This document shows positions 39,513 to 54,365 of a DNA stretch of 64,000 nucleotides, piece by piece. The position numbers and the translations under genes were made by a program. The notes beneath the pieces were generated by a model. That model was given only the letters and a program-made list of their open reading frames with translations. It was not told where the DNA came from and did not search any database. The DNA comes from Rotaria sp. Silwood1. Taxonomy: Eukaryota; Rotifera; Eurotatoria; Philodinida; Philodinidae. Position 1 is the first letter of the stretch; each line of letters begins with the position of its first letter. The stretch is taken from assembly GCA_905250075.1 (NCBI GenBank), contig CAJNOP010000012.1, forward strand, positions 2,142,529-2,206,528, in the 5' to 3' direction.

Positions 39513-42145
39513 TTATGCTTCAGCTTCCTTCAACGCATTTGCTTCTGAATCAACTTGATTTAATCTAACTTTTTTTGTTTGTATAGTTGTTACTTCAGTT
39601 GTTGATGATGATACAGTCGTATTTGTTGAAAATAAAGCAACAACGATTTCATATGTACTCATCATAATAGCTGTATTCTGAAAATAATTCGTATAAATAA
39701 ATAAATAAGTTTCAAAAATGAAAAAAAAAATTAGTCTTACAGGAATTTGTCGTATAAGATGTGTTAATAAACCTCGATAAAGACCAGAAAGACTTTCTTC
39801 ATGTATAACTGTTCGTATTGTCTGAATAAGCGTTCGATATTTAGTACCTTCTTCTCTTAAACGTGTTCGAATAACTTCATGAGGATAACATAACGTACTT
39901 GCACAGGATTTTGAACATGCAGCAGCACCCAAATATGACAAAAAATCAAATAAATCAGGATCATCAGGTGAATGATTTTGATTTGCTTGCATCAATTGTA
40001 ATTGAGCTTTTATTTGTTCATATATAACAAAATGAACTATTGTTTCCGATACACCAATATATGATGCAGATATGCCTGTTTTTTTTATATTTATAACAGA
40101 AAATTCAATATTTGTTTAGCTTCAATTAGGAATATACCTTTGTAGAAGCCTCGAAAACCACTTTGACGATAAATATTTCGAACAACATCCATAGCACGAA
40201 GATGTCTCAAAGATTAAAAATACAATTAGTTTATTGTATTTATGTTTATTTATACTCTAATTAAATAGCTTTACCAAGCAAGTGATCTAATTCCTTTTTT
40301 TCAAAAATTCTATTGTGCTTATTGAAGATTATATATGAATATATATTACATGAAAAAAAAACTATGTATGAGTAATGAAAAAATAAAAAAAAGAACAATT
40401 AACTTTCTACTAAATTTTAGTATTTTCAACTCAACATTGTTTGATAATCACGAAAAAAGTCTTAAGATTTTCTCTTAGAACAAACACTATGAAGCTTGAA
40501 TATTTTTCTCCATCTTACATATTATATTATTAGATTCTTATATAAATGATATCCAGGGAGCCCTATGTGTTGACATATATCTTTCGACACAAGTTTATGA
40601 ATCTTCATATAAAAATATTCAAAAGAATATTTTCTTTTATATAGAATTAATAACCTGTAATAATTCGAATAATATTTCTTATTTTTAAATCATAAAAGCA
40701 ATTCTTTACACTTACCCTTGATCAAGTTGAAGTCGAGTTTTAACAAACCATAACGGATTAGTACATGTAGACATAGCAATACCTTTAAGATAAAAACAAA
40801 ATTTTCTTTGAAATGCAAAACTTTATAAATAATTGAGATTTTAGATAGAAAAGATAAATGTATTGGGTCTATGACATAAAAAACATTCGTATTAAAGACC
40901 CACTTCAATATGTACTCTGACATTAATAGCCACATATGACAAAAATAGAATCGTAAGAAAAAAAATAGGGCAAATATGATGTTATCTATCAGAACTGTCA
41001 CAAGACGTTTTATTGATATTTTCACATGAAGAAATTTCTTTAATTCGATTTCGTGTTTTTCTTTTTTGGATTTCGATCTAATCTGTTGCTCATCAAGTTC
41101 AATTCTGTATTTTTTTTTCTTGCAAAATTTGAGATCTTTTTGAGTAGTATCCGTTTGTTTTTAAAATAGCCAGTTCTACTATTCGTTATCTAACATAAAT
41201 CGAATCTAATGGCTGCAAAGTATATGTGCCTCTCTTTGAATGCAAGGTAACTAATCGATAAACATCAAAAACATCATTGCCCTTATTGAAGATTAAACAC
41301 AAATGTAGCTTTTCCTTGCAGAAATCAGTTAATTGATGGTTTTTTTTCTATTGTATCTTTCAAAATTATCATTTCAATTTACATGCAAATTTTCTATTCT
41401 CAATATTTGAGACAATATAATTCAAATATTTCTTCTTCATCAGAGTCTACTCATGTTCACAGATTCGAAGTTTTTGTTTTATAAAATCCTACCTGCAGCA
41501 GCTGCTGATGTAACGTGTACCAATGGTGTTTCTCGTTCCATTTCTTCGACTAGAAATGTTTTAGTATTAGCATAAGCAAAAAAGTAAATTGCCCTATAAA
41601 TACTAACATATCTCATAATAAATAAAATGATTTTTATGCTTACCGAGATGGTGCCACACCAATTAAATTTGGTACTAAGCCTTTGAAAAGTCCTGGAATA
41701 CCTTCATATTTTAGAATATATCTTTTAAAAAAGAGCCATAAATTTCAAAATATAAAAAGAAAATCTTTCTTAAGTAAAAATTCATACCGAAACGAAGCTA
41801 TGATACTTGGTCGTTTATTTGGTGATGGCATTGGACGACGAATACTATAAGTCACAGTATTACTCATAGATGAACGTAAATTAAGATGATTATATTCTTT
41901 CGAAACGGAATTCTTCGATGATTGATAACGCGTTTTAATTACTTCTAATGGGCATGTTAGGACTGCACCAAATGTGCCAGCAAGTCTTAAAAAAAGAACA
42001 ATTTTAATGAATAAAATAAAAATCAATATTTATCTTTTTTCTACCCTCCTGCTAATAAATGAATATAAGAAGAACGATTTGAAATTAATTGTTGTTGTTG
42101 CTGTTCATCGGTGTTATTTGTGTCAACAAGACTTGTTGTAGGCAT
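39513..42145 (-). CDS. SLC25A36: Mitochondrial pyrimidine-nucleotide carrier, SLC25A33/36 type
   Basis: Six-helix carrier of the mitochondrial inner membrane, expected to exchange pyrimidine nucleotides with the matrix. About eight exons are read from ATG at 42145 ([11 protein letters not shown]) to TAA at 39513-39515, giving roughly 370 residues. The three carrier signatures are present: PLEVIKTR (about 41935), [14 protein letters not shown] (about 40715-40755) and [13 protein letters not shown] (about 39850-39890). Tryptophan in the second signature in place of the usual acidic residue is characteristic of the SLC25A33/36 (yeast Rim2) branch. [20 protein letters not shown] also matches that branch. 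The C-terminal tail after [10 protein letters not shown] is Ser/Thr-rich and longer than in human (311 residues in total). Two introns of about 0.45-0.7 kb are longer than the rest. Confidence 0.92.
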
Positions 42146-44276
42146 GGTACAGATTACAATAATGAATAAAATGAGAATAAAATGAGTAATAGAATAATTT
42201 CACTGATGTTAATGTTCGATTACTGAAGAACATCTAGAAATTAAGGTTTCTAATCGGTGTTCTTTTCGATTAAGTTTTTTTTGCTTTATTTCTTCTTTGT
42301 TTGTTTGATTTTATTAAGTTAATTTAAAGAATTTTTTATTAAATAAATAATAGGAAAAAATATTGAACATATCTAAAATAATAAAATATTTCTTTAAGTT
42401 TAAATTCTTCATTCCAATTATAATCAATAGTTAAGATATAGAAATCCAACAATTTTACGATTGATTTTCATTTAATGAATATAGTTGAAAGTATTAAAAT
42501 ATTGTATAGATCATTGATTCAATAACAGACTAATTATTTGAAATTTTTTTATTATAAATCTCTTACAGAATAATTTCCTGTTTTTATTTTATATATGGTT
42601 ATTTAAAAAAATCAACGAGTAAAGAGTAGCAATGTTTATATAACATTTTTTTTTCCTTTTGTAAATAAGGCGTAGAAGCGGAGAACACAAAGGATATTTA
42701 TTCATTTCTCATTGCTAGTTGTCAGATAAGAACGTCATAAAGAAGTAAATACCTCAAGAAGTCTTGCAGGACAATAATAATTATTCCGCAATAGACCATA
42801 CGAAGGAACTTTTGTATGAAAAGAACAAAGTGATGAACTGAATAACTTTCTAGCTAGTTTTTCTCAATTTCTATTGACCTACATTGATTTTATGAAAGTC
42901 AAGCAAGCAAATTTCTATAAATTTTTATGAATCTAATGCATCACAACAAGAATGCTAAACAGCTGCATAGCAAATGGTTTACTCCATCATTATATAGAGC
43001 ATGTACGATTGTGTTATTATGAACCGATTTCGACATACCTTGCTATGGTATTTCTAATAGAAGCCTTCAACAAAGTGTTCTTTTACACTTTGTTTGTACT
43101 AGCAAAGTGTATGCCAATGCTTTTCTTAATCATAAACAGCGGGTATGAAAACGTACGATAACGAAGTTTTTAAAGCTGTGTATTTAAGAAAAAACAGGAA
43201 GAAAAATTCTATTTTTTTCGTGTGATAAACACTACCTATTAATAATAAAAAAAGATGATAAGCAAAAAACATTGTTTTGGTTGTTTTTCCTGATGTAATC
43301 AAAAACCGATTGGTGGATAGAAGAAAAAAAACAGTAAAACATTATAAATTAATAGAAAAAATTACATTTACTTTTTTTCCACTTAAAAATTCATCTACTT
43401 TTTTCGAAACAATATATTATTTTACTTAGCAAAGTTTACTATGTACACTTTATTTTTTACGTAATGTGTGAAATATCGTGTATGACTCAAACAGCAGGTG
43501 TTCTGCACATTTATACTTATGCCTAGTACACCTGCCTGTAAAAATACTGCCTATTGATATGTCGTTGATAAGAAACATGTCTTAATAAAAGACATGTTTT
43601 GAAACTTTTAAATAAATATACTTCACTGTTAACATTGTTTTTTCATGCGTAGAAAACGTCATCTATGATATTTTTGTTCATTAAAAGATATTCAGGATAC
43701 AATTTTATATAATAAATAGTTTTGGTCAATTTTTATTTTGATATTTGATTTATGAAAAAATTGATTTTCTAAAAATAGAACATGTTTTTTTTTTACATAC
43801 GTTGTGAATAAATTCCCAGTGGTATAAATACATATAAGTAAAACAACATGTAAGAAATGATGTTGTATAACGATATGACCATACAGATGCTCAGAAAGAA
43901 ATCATGCTCGCAATAAATGATTGGAATCTGACAATTATTCAACAAGTTTCCAGAATGGGCATAATTGTTAATACTAGAATAAACAAAATATCAATTTCTG
44001 TTATTTGTTCGTTCAATATGCAATCGTAAAACAATTTTTTTTTTTGGATAAATAACAGAAAAATTTATTGTTCTCTTTTTCTTATTAGTATGTACGTAAC
44101 TAAGCGATGATTTCTGAATGGATTAAAATGATCGAATGAAATGCCTCCTTTTCATCATTTGATATTATAGATATCGAATCCTATTTCGAGATGAATCATG
44201 TTAATTTGTTTTTTTTTTCTTTTTACAGAATGATAGTTTACTGTTTTTTGATAGAAACTTTGTATAATTAGATAGC
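42146..44276. other. Divergent intergenic region between SLC25A36 and WDR7
   Basis: 2.1 kb between two divergent start codons, expected to carry both promoters. It is AT-rich throughout with no credible gene; the frames at 42952-43161 and 44155-44352 show no recognisable domain. A strong splice acceptor (T-rich tract plus ACAG ending at 44228) lies 48 bases before the WDR7 ATG. Confidence 0.5.
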
Positions 44277-47200
44277 ATGGCTTATAGTTCGCGAGTACTA
44301 TTACCATTTGCATTATGGCCTGAAAGTCCTCCATCATTATCCGTATCGTCATTATTTATAAATTTTGCAAGTGAAGATCTTATAACAGGCACAAATGATG
44401 GTTTTGTCGTTTGCTGGAAAATTTTATCTGATCATCAAAAAGTAAATTAAAGTTCTTGTTTTTCTTCTTATTGATATTTTTTCATTTAGATTATTCCAAG
44501 ATTAATGTTAATTGGTCACACAAATCAAGTTTCATTTATTGTTGGTTCAATATCAACACATCAACTCGAACAATTTGTTAGTATTTCAGATAATGATGGG
44601 TATGCGATGAAGAATATTTTGTTTTTATTGATTATATTTTGTTTTTATTGATTATATTTTGATTTTAAAGTGAAATTAAATTATGGAATAATGAAGATGG
44701 TCATTGTATTGAACATATACGAACTAATCTTAAACATCGTTCTGTTCAAGTAAGTAAAATTTTAATGTTTATATATATTCTTTAGTTTTTCTTTTTCTAG
44801 TGTTTTAATTATCAATTAACAAATGAAAATTTTCTTATATGTTGTGGTTGTTATTCCGAAATACTTATTTATGATATGCGTACACTTGAAATTAAATATA
44901 CTCTAACACCATCAAATGTTAATGCAGATTGGATATCAACATTTTTTGTTTTTCAAAAAGCAAATGCTCTAGGTTTATTTAAGATAAATTGAAGAAAATA
45001 AATATTTAGTTATTTTCATAGATGTTATTATTGTCATTGGATTACTTGATAGTGGTTGTGTTAAATTATGGGCATTTGATCCTCGTACAGCTACGTCAAA
45101 TGTACGAATAAATATTTTTATAAAATTGAATTTGTAAATATTAATAAAATTTTTCAGACAGCTATTGAAGGTACAAGTATAGGAAATAATAATAATATTA
45201 TACCAATAGATCTTAAAGAACATGAAAGTAAAGAAATTCGTACACAATTTGGATCAATTATTGTACCTTGTGAAGAATGTCAAAGAATGATGCTTATTGT
45301 TCATGGTCAAGGTTGGCAAGTAAGTGACAGTTTTTTTATTGTTGAGTTCAATAAAGACTAATGATTATTTAAGATATTTGATGGAATTGATTTCACAGAA
45401 TTATGTTCATATGTAATGGATGAAAAAGATATTGTTAAGAATGAACATTGGATAAATGGATATTTTCCAACACCAGATTTAGTTTTACTTTTTTCTGCTC
45501 GTGGTTATGGACATATTTTTCGTCTTCCTGAAAAGTAATTTAAATGACGAGTTTTAAGTTTTTTTATGTCTAATTTTTTAGTGCAACATTTATGAATCCA
45601 AAATTTCGTTCACAACATAATAAAACTGATATGCAAGTACCACAATGGTTATGCAGATTAAGCGTTGGAAATGAGTTCGTAAGTATTGTATTTTTATTTG
45701 ATAAAATTAAGAAGATTTTAATTTCATATAAGGAATTGTTCTACTAGAAGAAAAATATTTACTTTCTGAATTTTTGTTGGAATCATACGTCACGAGTTAC
45801 GAGCAAATCTTTGGAAGGCCTGAAAAAAAAGTTTGAGCAGCTTTCGATGCGTAATAAAACGTCAATGAAAGAGATAACATTTATTTTTAGTATATGAATA
45901 GAAAGAGCAAAGGGTATCCACATTCTGAGTTTTCTGTAGAAGATACAATGATGTGTTTGCAATTCCTTGATCTCCAGATTTACAAAGTGAACTCGGTCGT
46001 TTCTGATTGATAGCTACGAAACTCTCAGTTCTCAGCTAACTTTGTAGAGAATAGTCTTGACCTTTATACAATTTAAAAAATCACTAATAGAAAGTATATA
46101 ATGAGGAACATCGTTTCTGAGAAGAAACTCGAATAACGAAAAAGACGTTTTTACAAAGGTCATAAGAAAAATTACTGAATAGCAGCATGAGATCGACTTC
46201 TAACAGAATATGGTTGCATTTTCCGTCCAAACTTCTGCTTGAAACTACATTACAAGTTGCACGGATCATTGTTGTTCATTCAATATTCTTGCATTTCACC
46301 GTATGATGTTGAACGCTTTTATGAGACTTCATGAGCGAAAAATGAAAAACTTTCAAGACTGAAAGGGACAGCTTTCCACCGACTTCCGGCTCGAGACACT
46401 GCTAATTTGTTCTTCTGAGCTAGGAGAAAAATATAAATTTATTAATTTAGAAACTTGCTCAAACACCAATATTTTCTTGTCATACTAAATCAAAACAATG
46501 TCAAGTTTATCGAGCTGATTCTTCAGGTGAAATTTCTGTTTGGCATATAAATCTAAAACATTTTTCAACAGATACGGGTAAAATCTTATCATTCATTTGT
46601 CTTATTGTCATAAAAAAATTTATCTTCGTTCACTAGATATTCTTCCAACATGTTCAATATCTTATAACGATATTTGGTCACATGCATTAACCAATATTCG
46701 TACTATAAGAAAAATTTTAAATGATGTATATATTATTATTAAATTTATTTTAATTTTAATTTAAATATAAATATCTGTTTAGATATTACCAAATAAAATA
46801 AATAAATTAACAGCATCATGTCATTTAATAACGATGGATCGTCTTGCATTTGGTACTGATAATGGACAAATTTATATAATACCAGCATTAAAACTTATTG
46901 CAAGTCTTTTTTTAAATAATAATCAACATAAAGAAAATTTTGGTATTTTTTATTTTTTGCATTTATTTCTAATTAGAGGAAGAAAAACTGATTTCTTTTT
47001 AGATATTCAAACACTTATCGGTCATAATCAAACAATAACATGTTTAATTCATCCACATAGTGAATATTCACGTTATGATATTCAACATTTAGTTAGTGGT
47101 AGTATTGATCATTCAATACGTTTATGGGATTTAGCAACAAATACACAATTACATATGTTTACTGTACATTCCGGTACAATTCTTATGTTTCACATTCCAC

Positions 47201-50200
47201 CACCGATGCTTAATGTACAGAAAACTTCTTTATTCTTTTTTGAAATAAATTCATTTTAATTTTAATTTATTCTAGGTTAAAGTACAATATTGTATATGTG
47301 CAATAGCTAGTGACCACAGTGTTTCGTTAATTAGTTTAAAAGAACGTAAATTAATTTTATTAGCTAATCGACAATCATATCCTGTTGTTGGACTTCGTTG
47401 GAGAATAAATGATGATTTTTTACTTATAAAATGTTCGGATGGAAGTTTATTTATTTGGCAAATTGAAACAGGAAATCTTGATCGTGTTGAACATGGTATA
47501 TTAGCGGAAGAATTATTTGAATGGTATAATGATCCAAGAATACTTAGTGCAAATAATGATCTACAAAATGATCCATTATCAACAGCAATGGTATCTTCAC
47601 ATTATCTTCAAATAAGATCAACTGGAAAAAGAAAAGATAGTGATCAACTACGAAAATTAAATAGAAGATTCGGTATGAAACACACAATGATAAAATTAGA
47701 ACAATCATTCGTTTTCATAAGAAACTGTGTGTAAAATACTTGAAATCATAAATCAAATGACGGTTATTCTCAAGAAAACAGGGGAGACCAGCTGATTTCA
47801 TTGTTTCGATACAACTCTACGAAGGAAAATCAACTGTTTTCTTCATAAAATTTTTGCTATTTTTTTAGAGTTATTGAGAGAACCTGATTTTCATGGTAAT
47901 ATTTGTGACAAATCTGTCGCTTCATTGTTTTTTGTCATCTTACGAGAGAAGTTCTTCAACTGATGGATCGTTTTTGAATAGATATTGCACTTTTACGATA
48001 TTTTTTAAAGTAGATGATGTAGTTACAGAAAAATTGATTTTGGAATTTCGACTTGACACTCTGCACAGGGGCAGATCTTAACAAGAGTAGGGTCAGGTTT
48101 CTTTTGTATCTACTAAAAAGGACGGAAAAAATAACTGTGGTATTTCGAAGTACTTGAAACGAATTCACAACATCACGATCAAATGTGACATAGCATTGTC
48201 TTGATGTAAATCATAAATTAGAATAAAAGTAAACTTTCTTCTTTCTAATTATTATAAGAAATCAAATTGCTTTTTTTTTTTATAAATATTTCTTCAATGA
48301 TAAAATCAATTTTCTACACAATAATAATCTCAATGTGAGTTTTGTTTTGTATTATTAAGGAACTCCACGTCATGATTTAATGGGTACATCATCGTTTAAA
48401 CATACAGAATATCGTTTACCAATTATAGTTCAACAATTTCATACTAATATTGACGATGATCTAGCAATACTTATTCTTTTCGATTTACTTCAACTGATTA
48501 GTAAGTTAAATTGCTTTGTAATAAATATAAATAAATTTTAAAATGTTTGCTCTGCTTATTTGATATTTAATCTAATTTATTTGTATGCTTATGCTAGGTC
48601 AAATCATTGTATTCGATCTTGAAAAACAACACGCTCAAAAACCTAGTAATACTCACTTGGCTTTTTTGCTACTTATTAAACAAATTTTCTTTCTTCTTCT
48701 TCTTTTAATTTTAATCATGTTTATTAGAACAAATTGAACTAACAAATAAAGATACTCATACACAATTCGATCAAACATCAACATCATTATCAAGCTTATC
48801 AAATTTACTTGTTTCATTACTTCATCCATGGTCATTTGATAAAAACGTTGATAGAATTTGTCAAGAACGTCTTCGTCTTAATCGTGTTAATCGATTTTTA
48901 TCCTATGGTATATTAAGTAAAAATGAACATTTAACTATTGTTTTACCTACGTGGCAACAATATTTGAATGATACTATGCCTGATACATTTTTAGCAATTC
49001 CAAATACACTTATTTCATTTGCTGGAATGGAAACAGATGCTAATGAAACCTTAAAACAGTACGTATTTTAAAAAACTAATCTGAATATTAACTAAAATTC
49101 ACTTCCATTTTTAATAAATCAAAGTAACTTTTTCTTTATTAAAATGCAATATTTTATATTTGTTGTTCATTTTACAAAACATTATCATAATATGCACTTT
49201 GTGTAATTTTATACGTCTAAAAAAGTTCACCATAAGATCAAATGTTGTGTGAGCAATTTAAGACTAAGATGTCACGTGACGAATTTATTAATCTAGAAGG
49301 GCGATTTATAACTCCAAATGGTACAACACTTAGTTCTTGATACATTAATATACATGAGCGAAAACATTCGTTCTTGGTTCCATGACCAGGACCATCTTGT
49401 CCATGTCTGTGTACTAACAACTAGATGTGTCAGCTAATCGACTGAGTCGCTACCGCCGTGAAAAACAATAGATTTTTATTTTTACAGATAACCGATGTCC
49501 GAAATCAATTTTAGGAGATGTTACCGTTCGGTTTCTTGTCAATTAGGTTTCTACTGTCGTTTCCTTTTTTTGATTTTTTAAAATTTTTTAAAATTAAGAA
49601 GTTCTTTAAAACTCATCGAAAAGTTTCAGGCGACGCTGATCGATGTAGTTGCTTACACCTATACTAACAATGAATTTTTGTAGACAAACCGATTTTTAAA
49701 AGAGTGGCTTCCTTCCGATTGAATAAATATAAAAACTTAAAGTTTATTCAAATAATTATTTTAGAAAACAAGAACGAATTGAAAGTTATGTACATCAATG
49801 GCGATGGAAATATTCTACAATTCTTAATACCGAACATTTATTAAGTTCAGTAACTATGGTCTATATTTTAATGAATTGTGATCGTTGGATTAATAATATG
49901 TAAGTTTATATATTTATTGAAATTTTATCATATTCATTTCGTTTAGACCAAGTGATCAAGATGAACAAGCACTTGTAAATAAAGAAATAGTTTTTATTTA
50001 TTTATTTATTTATTTTTTCTTAAATATAAAATAACATTTAGTTGTCACAACGAGAGAGTTGGAGTAAATTATTACAATTTTACTGTTCAGATATGCTTGA
50101 ACAATGTCAAACAAAAGTATTTCAATCATTATCAATTGAAATCCTATGTTCACATTGGCAAGATTTATGTTTAGAAGTAAATGTCGAAATTTATTCATTT

Positions 50201-53200
50201 ATCTTATTTCTATTATTGTTTTCTTTTCTAAAAAGCTACGTGATGCTGCTAGAAAATTATTAGAAAAAGAACTTGATCATTTACATAATAATAATGATGC
50301 ATGGCATATATTTATTTCTAAATGGTCTAATTTATTTAATCAATCGTATAATAAAGAGACTGATGGCGCTTTATATGATCAAGATATTCGAGATATATTT
50401 CTTGATGATTCAAATTGTAGGAAATTCCGAAAACAAAAAAAAATTATTTATTTTATTTGTTCTTTTTTAAGACAATAATGAAACAACAACAACCACGGCT
50501 AAAGAACAATATAAAGCACAGCAATTACTATCGATTGTTCTTATTGGTATTGTTGGTGCACGATATGGACAAGAAGTTGAACAAACAAAACAATCATCTG
50601 TCGCAATTAAAGGATTTACAGTTGATAGTCCAGAAATGATTTTGAAATTGAGTAAGAGACTATGCAAAATGATACAGAATATTTTATTCGCATTTTGAAT
50701 ATAGCATCAATAAATTCAAACCAGGACTTAGTTAGGCCAAAATAAAAACAACGACCCACTCTGTAGTTTATTCTTTCTAAATTATTTTGAGGCTAACGAA
50801 CAGATATATTATGAGAAGAAAGTAATGAAAAAAAAAGAGATTTAAAGGAAACGATTGATGTGGGTAATCGCTTTTATAGATCAGAACCAGGATTGGAATT
50901 TCGAAATTAGACGAGCAACAAATATCATCAGATACATGTCAGACTATTCTACTTCTTTAGACAGACTGCAAGTATCTGCTGACTATTACTCACATGATAT
51001 AGGTAAAGAGAGTTTATTCGATTCCAATATTTCATTCTCCATTATGCGTTACAAAAATCTCCATTGATCCAACTTTTATTGATCTTAGGTCGTATTTTAA
51101 CAAGTCTTCTATCTCCATCAAATTTTGATCATATTCCATTGCACAGTGTTATTCGTCGAACAGCAATTGATCTTATTGGTCGTGGTTATACTATATGGGA
51201 ACCATACTTAGATATTGGACAAGTACTATTAACATTACTTGATTTATGTGCTATTAGTGATAGTTCAACAGTAACAAGCAAGTAAGTATATTATACTCTG
51301 ATAATGAGTCTTTGAGTGAGAACGATGATTTCAGGCGACCTAATGTCTATACGAGCAGGTAGTATTAATATCGAGGGTGTTGGGATTGCTTGCTTTGTTT
51401 TCCTCTAGAGAATATGATCTAACAATTCAACGACATGCAACAAGGTGTGTTGGTTGAAACAATATGCATGCTTTTTTTAATGTTGTCTTGTTTTGTTTCG
51501 ATACCCAATTTCTAATTTTATTATTTTTTTTGTCTATTTTTGTATTGAAAAAGAAATATAATTTTCTTTTTAGTGTACTTAGTGGAATATTAACACCAAA
51601 AACTGATACTTGTTTAACAGCACGAACAGCTCTTAATTTAATTGCAACATCTCGTTCAAATGTAGTTATAATAACACTTGCACGTGAAATTGCTAAATAT
51701 GTTCTTGCACAATCTGGAACAACATCATCAACAACAGCACGTACAGCAACACCATCACAAACGTCAATAACAATTAAAAATGAACAAAAAACTGAAATAC
51801 TTCGTCTTATTAGAATTCTTATTGAAAAATGTCCACATGATGTTGCAGAATTAATTCTTGAAGTAGATTAGAACAAATGGATGGATTTCTTTTTTTTTTT
51901 TTTTCTACTTATAGGTTACCGATATTACTTTGAATTGTATTGATTTAAGTGCTCTTCGACATAAAGGTGTTCAAGCTGTATCAGAAACATTTGGATTATT
52001 ATTACGGTATGAAAAATAATCTAAGAATTTTGATTCGCAAGACTTTTCATAGTGCGAGGAAAATGCAGAATATGACTATTGTTCTATGCAAAACTTTTAA
52101 GCCTAAAAGAGAATATAAAGGCGACTCACATTGATTGCCAACGAGTGACTGACAAATTATTGCACTCTTAGTATTTTCAAAATTTCCCTATGTGATACGA
52201 ACCGAACAAAACAAACCATCGGTATACCAGCAATCAATGGGTGGCAGTCTGATCCTTGAATAGTTGGCTATCCTTTGACAATCATTCTACCGATGGTAAT
52301 GCGAAATAGGTCTTCTATATTTTTTGCTTGATTGAACAGTCGTTTTTTAATCAAAAGATAGCGCTTGAAATTCTGCACAATTTGATATGCTTCATTTAAT
52401 CCATGTGCTGTTGTTGCTTTTTTTTTTATTTTATTTTCTCTATCAATATTATATTTGTTGCCATGAGATTCCGATCCATAGTTTCAGTTAATTCATCTTA
52501 TAACGTATTATCTAAAGAATTTAAATCAGACAGATTTGGTGATTAATGATTTCTCGCTATGAATCGACGAAAATGATTTGTCCAACATTTTTCATTGGGC
52601 TAACGAGTGCGAACCTAGATCACGATAAACTTTATTTGATTCATCACTAATTTCATATTTATTTTTATACGTTTACTTTTCATCTTTTTTAAAAATATAT
52701 CTATAAAAATTTGGGATATTAACATATGTGGTTTTGTAAAGAGTTACAACCGATGTCTTTTGATTAAACGAAAGATGTTTTAATCAACCGAAAAAAGAAG
52801 AAAATTTTTGCATATGCGAGCAGTGTAATTATTTATGGACCACAAATTTGAAAAAAATCAAATATTGTTACTATATAAAAATCTATCTGGAATTATGAGC
52901 AAATAGCTTTTTTTTTTATTAGATTCACTTCAGCCATTGATTGTGTTCATTGATTGATTCTATTACTCATAATAAATATTGTGTATTATAGATATCCAAT
53001 AGTAACCTATTGTCATGAATCACCAAAATTATGTGTTGGTACAAAAACTGGTATTCTTGCTTTATATGATTTAAAAACACCAAAATATCAAGTAAGAATT
53101 TCATAATATGTCAGTCATCAAAGTAAAATATTTCTTTTTTCATTTAGCCATTTCAAGCTCATCCAAAAACTGATGTAATTACATGCGTAGAATTTTCACC

Positions 53201-53500
53201 CGATGGAAAGTATCTTGCTTCATATTCTGCTTATGAAGGAATATTATACTTTTGGCAGGTAATTTTTTTTTTATTTATTTTTTTTGTTTTCTTGTAAACC
53301 TATTTTCTTTTATATAGACATCATCAAATACATTTTTTGGTTCATCAAATACAATTCATCTTGTTTCAAGACATGCTGCGCAACGACTTGATCGTTCAAC
53401 ACCATCACCAATGAAAAAAGTTGATCTTAATTGGATTGATCGTACTAGTGTTCGAATGTATTGGCATGTTGATAAAAGTGAAAAGAAATTTACAGTCTAG
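44277..53500 (+). CDS. WDR7: WDR7 orthologue (rabconnectin-3 beta)
   Basis: WD-repeat protein that with DMXL forms the rabconnectin-3 complex regulating V-ATPase assembly on endosomes and synaptic vesicles. The start MAYSSRVLLPFALWPESPP is at 44277 and TAG is at 53498-53500. More than 20 exons yield about 1,400 residues against 1,490 in human. N-terminal WD repeats include DLITGTNDGFVVCWKI, VSISDNDGEIKLWNNEDG, GLLDSGCVKLWAF, EISVWHIN, HLVSGSIDHSIRLWDLATNT and DGSLFIWQIETG (to about 47480). A long helical middle follows (about 48370-51960). Two C-terminal repeats (CHESPKLCVGTKTGILALYD, VEFSPDGKYLASYSAYEGIL) match the WDR7 C-terminus (CHESPKVCFGTQSGRVALYD, FAPDGRYLATYS). Most introns are 45-80 bases. 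Longer ones lie at about 45680-46450, 47675-48360, 49062-49765, 50653-51090 and 52008-52990. Confidence 0.92.
44613..44658 (+). repeat. 21-base tandem duplication in a WDR7 intron
   Basis: GTTTTTATTGATTATATTTT with one further G occurs twice in direct succession inside a short intron. The second copy lengthens the intron without touching the splice sites, so it is a small recent duplication. Confidence 0.85.
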
Positions 53501-54248
53501 ACAAGGACAAAACAAAAACAGTGACTGCCTATTTTCCTTCTCTTTTTATATTACACTTGTCAATGTTGTGCAATAGAATCTAAATTTTACAAGAACAAAT
53601 ACATATTAATTTATTAATTACAGAAAATCATTTTTTATTCTTTCGAAACAAAAGAATGCGCTTACCGTATGCTTATTTTGTGTCTGTTCTTAAATTAAAG
53701 TGTCATTTTGAATAATTACTGAATCTATACTATGACGATTTGAAGTAAAAAGACGTACATGAAAAAACTATTGACACATTTTTTTTTATGGAATGTGAGA
53801 ACAATTTTACTAGCATACTCAACTTTTTCTTGCTCGGATTCGTTTCATGATTTGTGTTGAGTTTCATTGATTGTGTTTAATTCAGAATACAATTCTCTGT
53901 GCAATAGCATGAATTTAAGCAAAGCCATCAAGGTGTTTGTGACGTGTGCGTGTGTGATTGTGCATGTGAATGTTGATGTTGATGAACACAGATCATTCAT
54001 ACTCACATCATTGGTAGCCACAACTGCGCCGATATTGATATCACCTATCGCTGATTTTTCTTTTCTTGTGTTCATCTCCCTCTCTCTTGCTCTCTCCTAT
54101 GTAATCGTGTGTTTTATGTGAAGCAGTTACATTCTGAAGATATGAAGTAGCTAAGTAAACATCACTACCCAGGGTGGCAGTAAACTACTCAATCCAGTCT
54201 GTCGTTACAACATTCATATTCCATATCCACATCCATCCACACCTGCAC
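53501..54248. other. Region downstream of WDR7
   Basis: The first part should be the WDR7 3' untranslated region. From about 54210 the sequence becomes C/A-rich (CCACATCC, CCACACC words) and resembles degenerate CCCACA repeats, which continue on the other side of the hAT-type MITE. The overlapping frames at 53845-54121 on both strands are not supported as genes. Confidence 0.45.
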
Positions 54249-54256
54249 CTACACGC

Positions 54257-54365
54257 CAGAGATGAGCACAGGACAAGATTTTCTCTCCTGTCCTGCTAGC
54301 TATGTCGGTCCTGGCGGGCGGCAGGAGAGGATAAAAATAAAAATCTTGTCCTGTGGTCATCTCTG
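54257..54365. mobile_element. hAT-type MITE
   Basis: A 109-base element with terminal inverted repeats of about 22 bases. The left end is CAGAGATGAGCACAGGACAA and the right end reversed is CAGAGATGACCACAGGACAA, one mismatch apart. It is flanked by 8-base direct repeats CTACACGC (54249-54256) and CTACACAC (54366-54373), seven of eight identical. The CAG start and 8-base target duplication are hallmarks of the hAT superfamily. It has no coding capacity and sits inside C/A-rich telomere-like sequence. Confidence 0.82.

Noticed and set aside
48595-48660. Possible extra exon in a WDR7 intron (after an AG at about 48599)
   Set aside because: Direct joining of the flanking exons keeps frame (LLQLI to KQIELTNK), while adding this segment brings an early stop.
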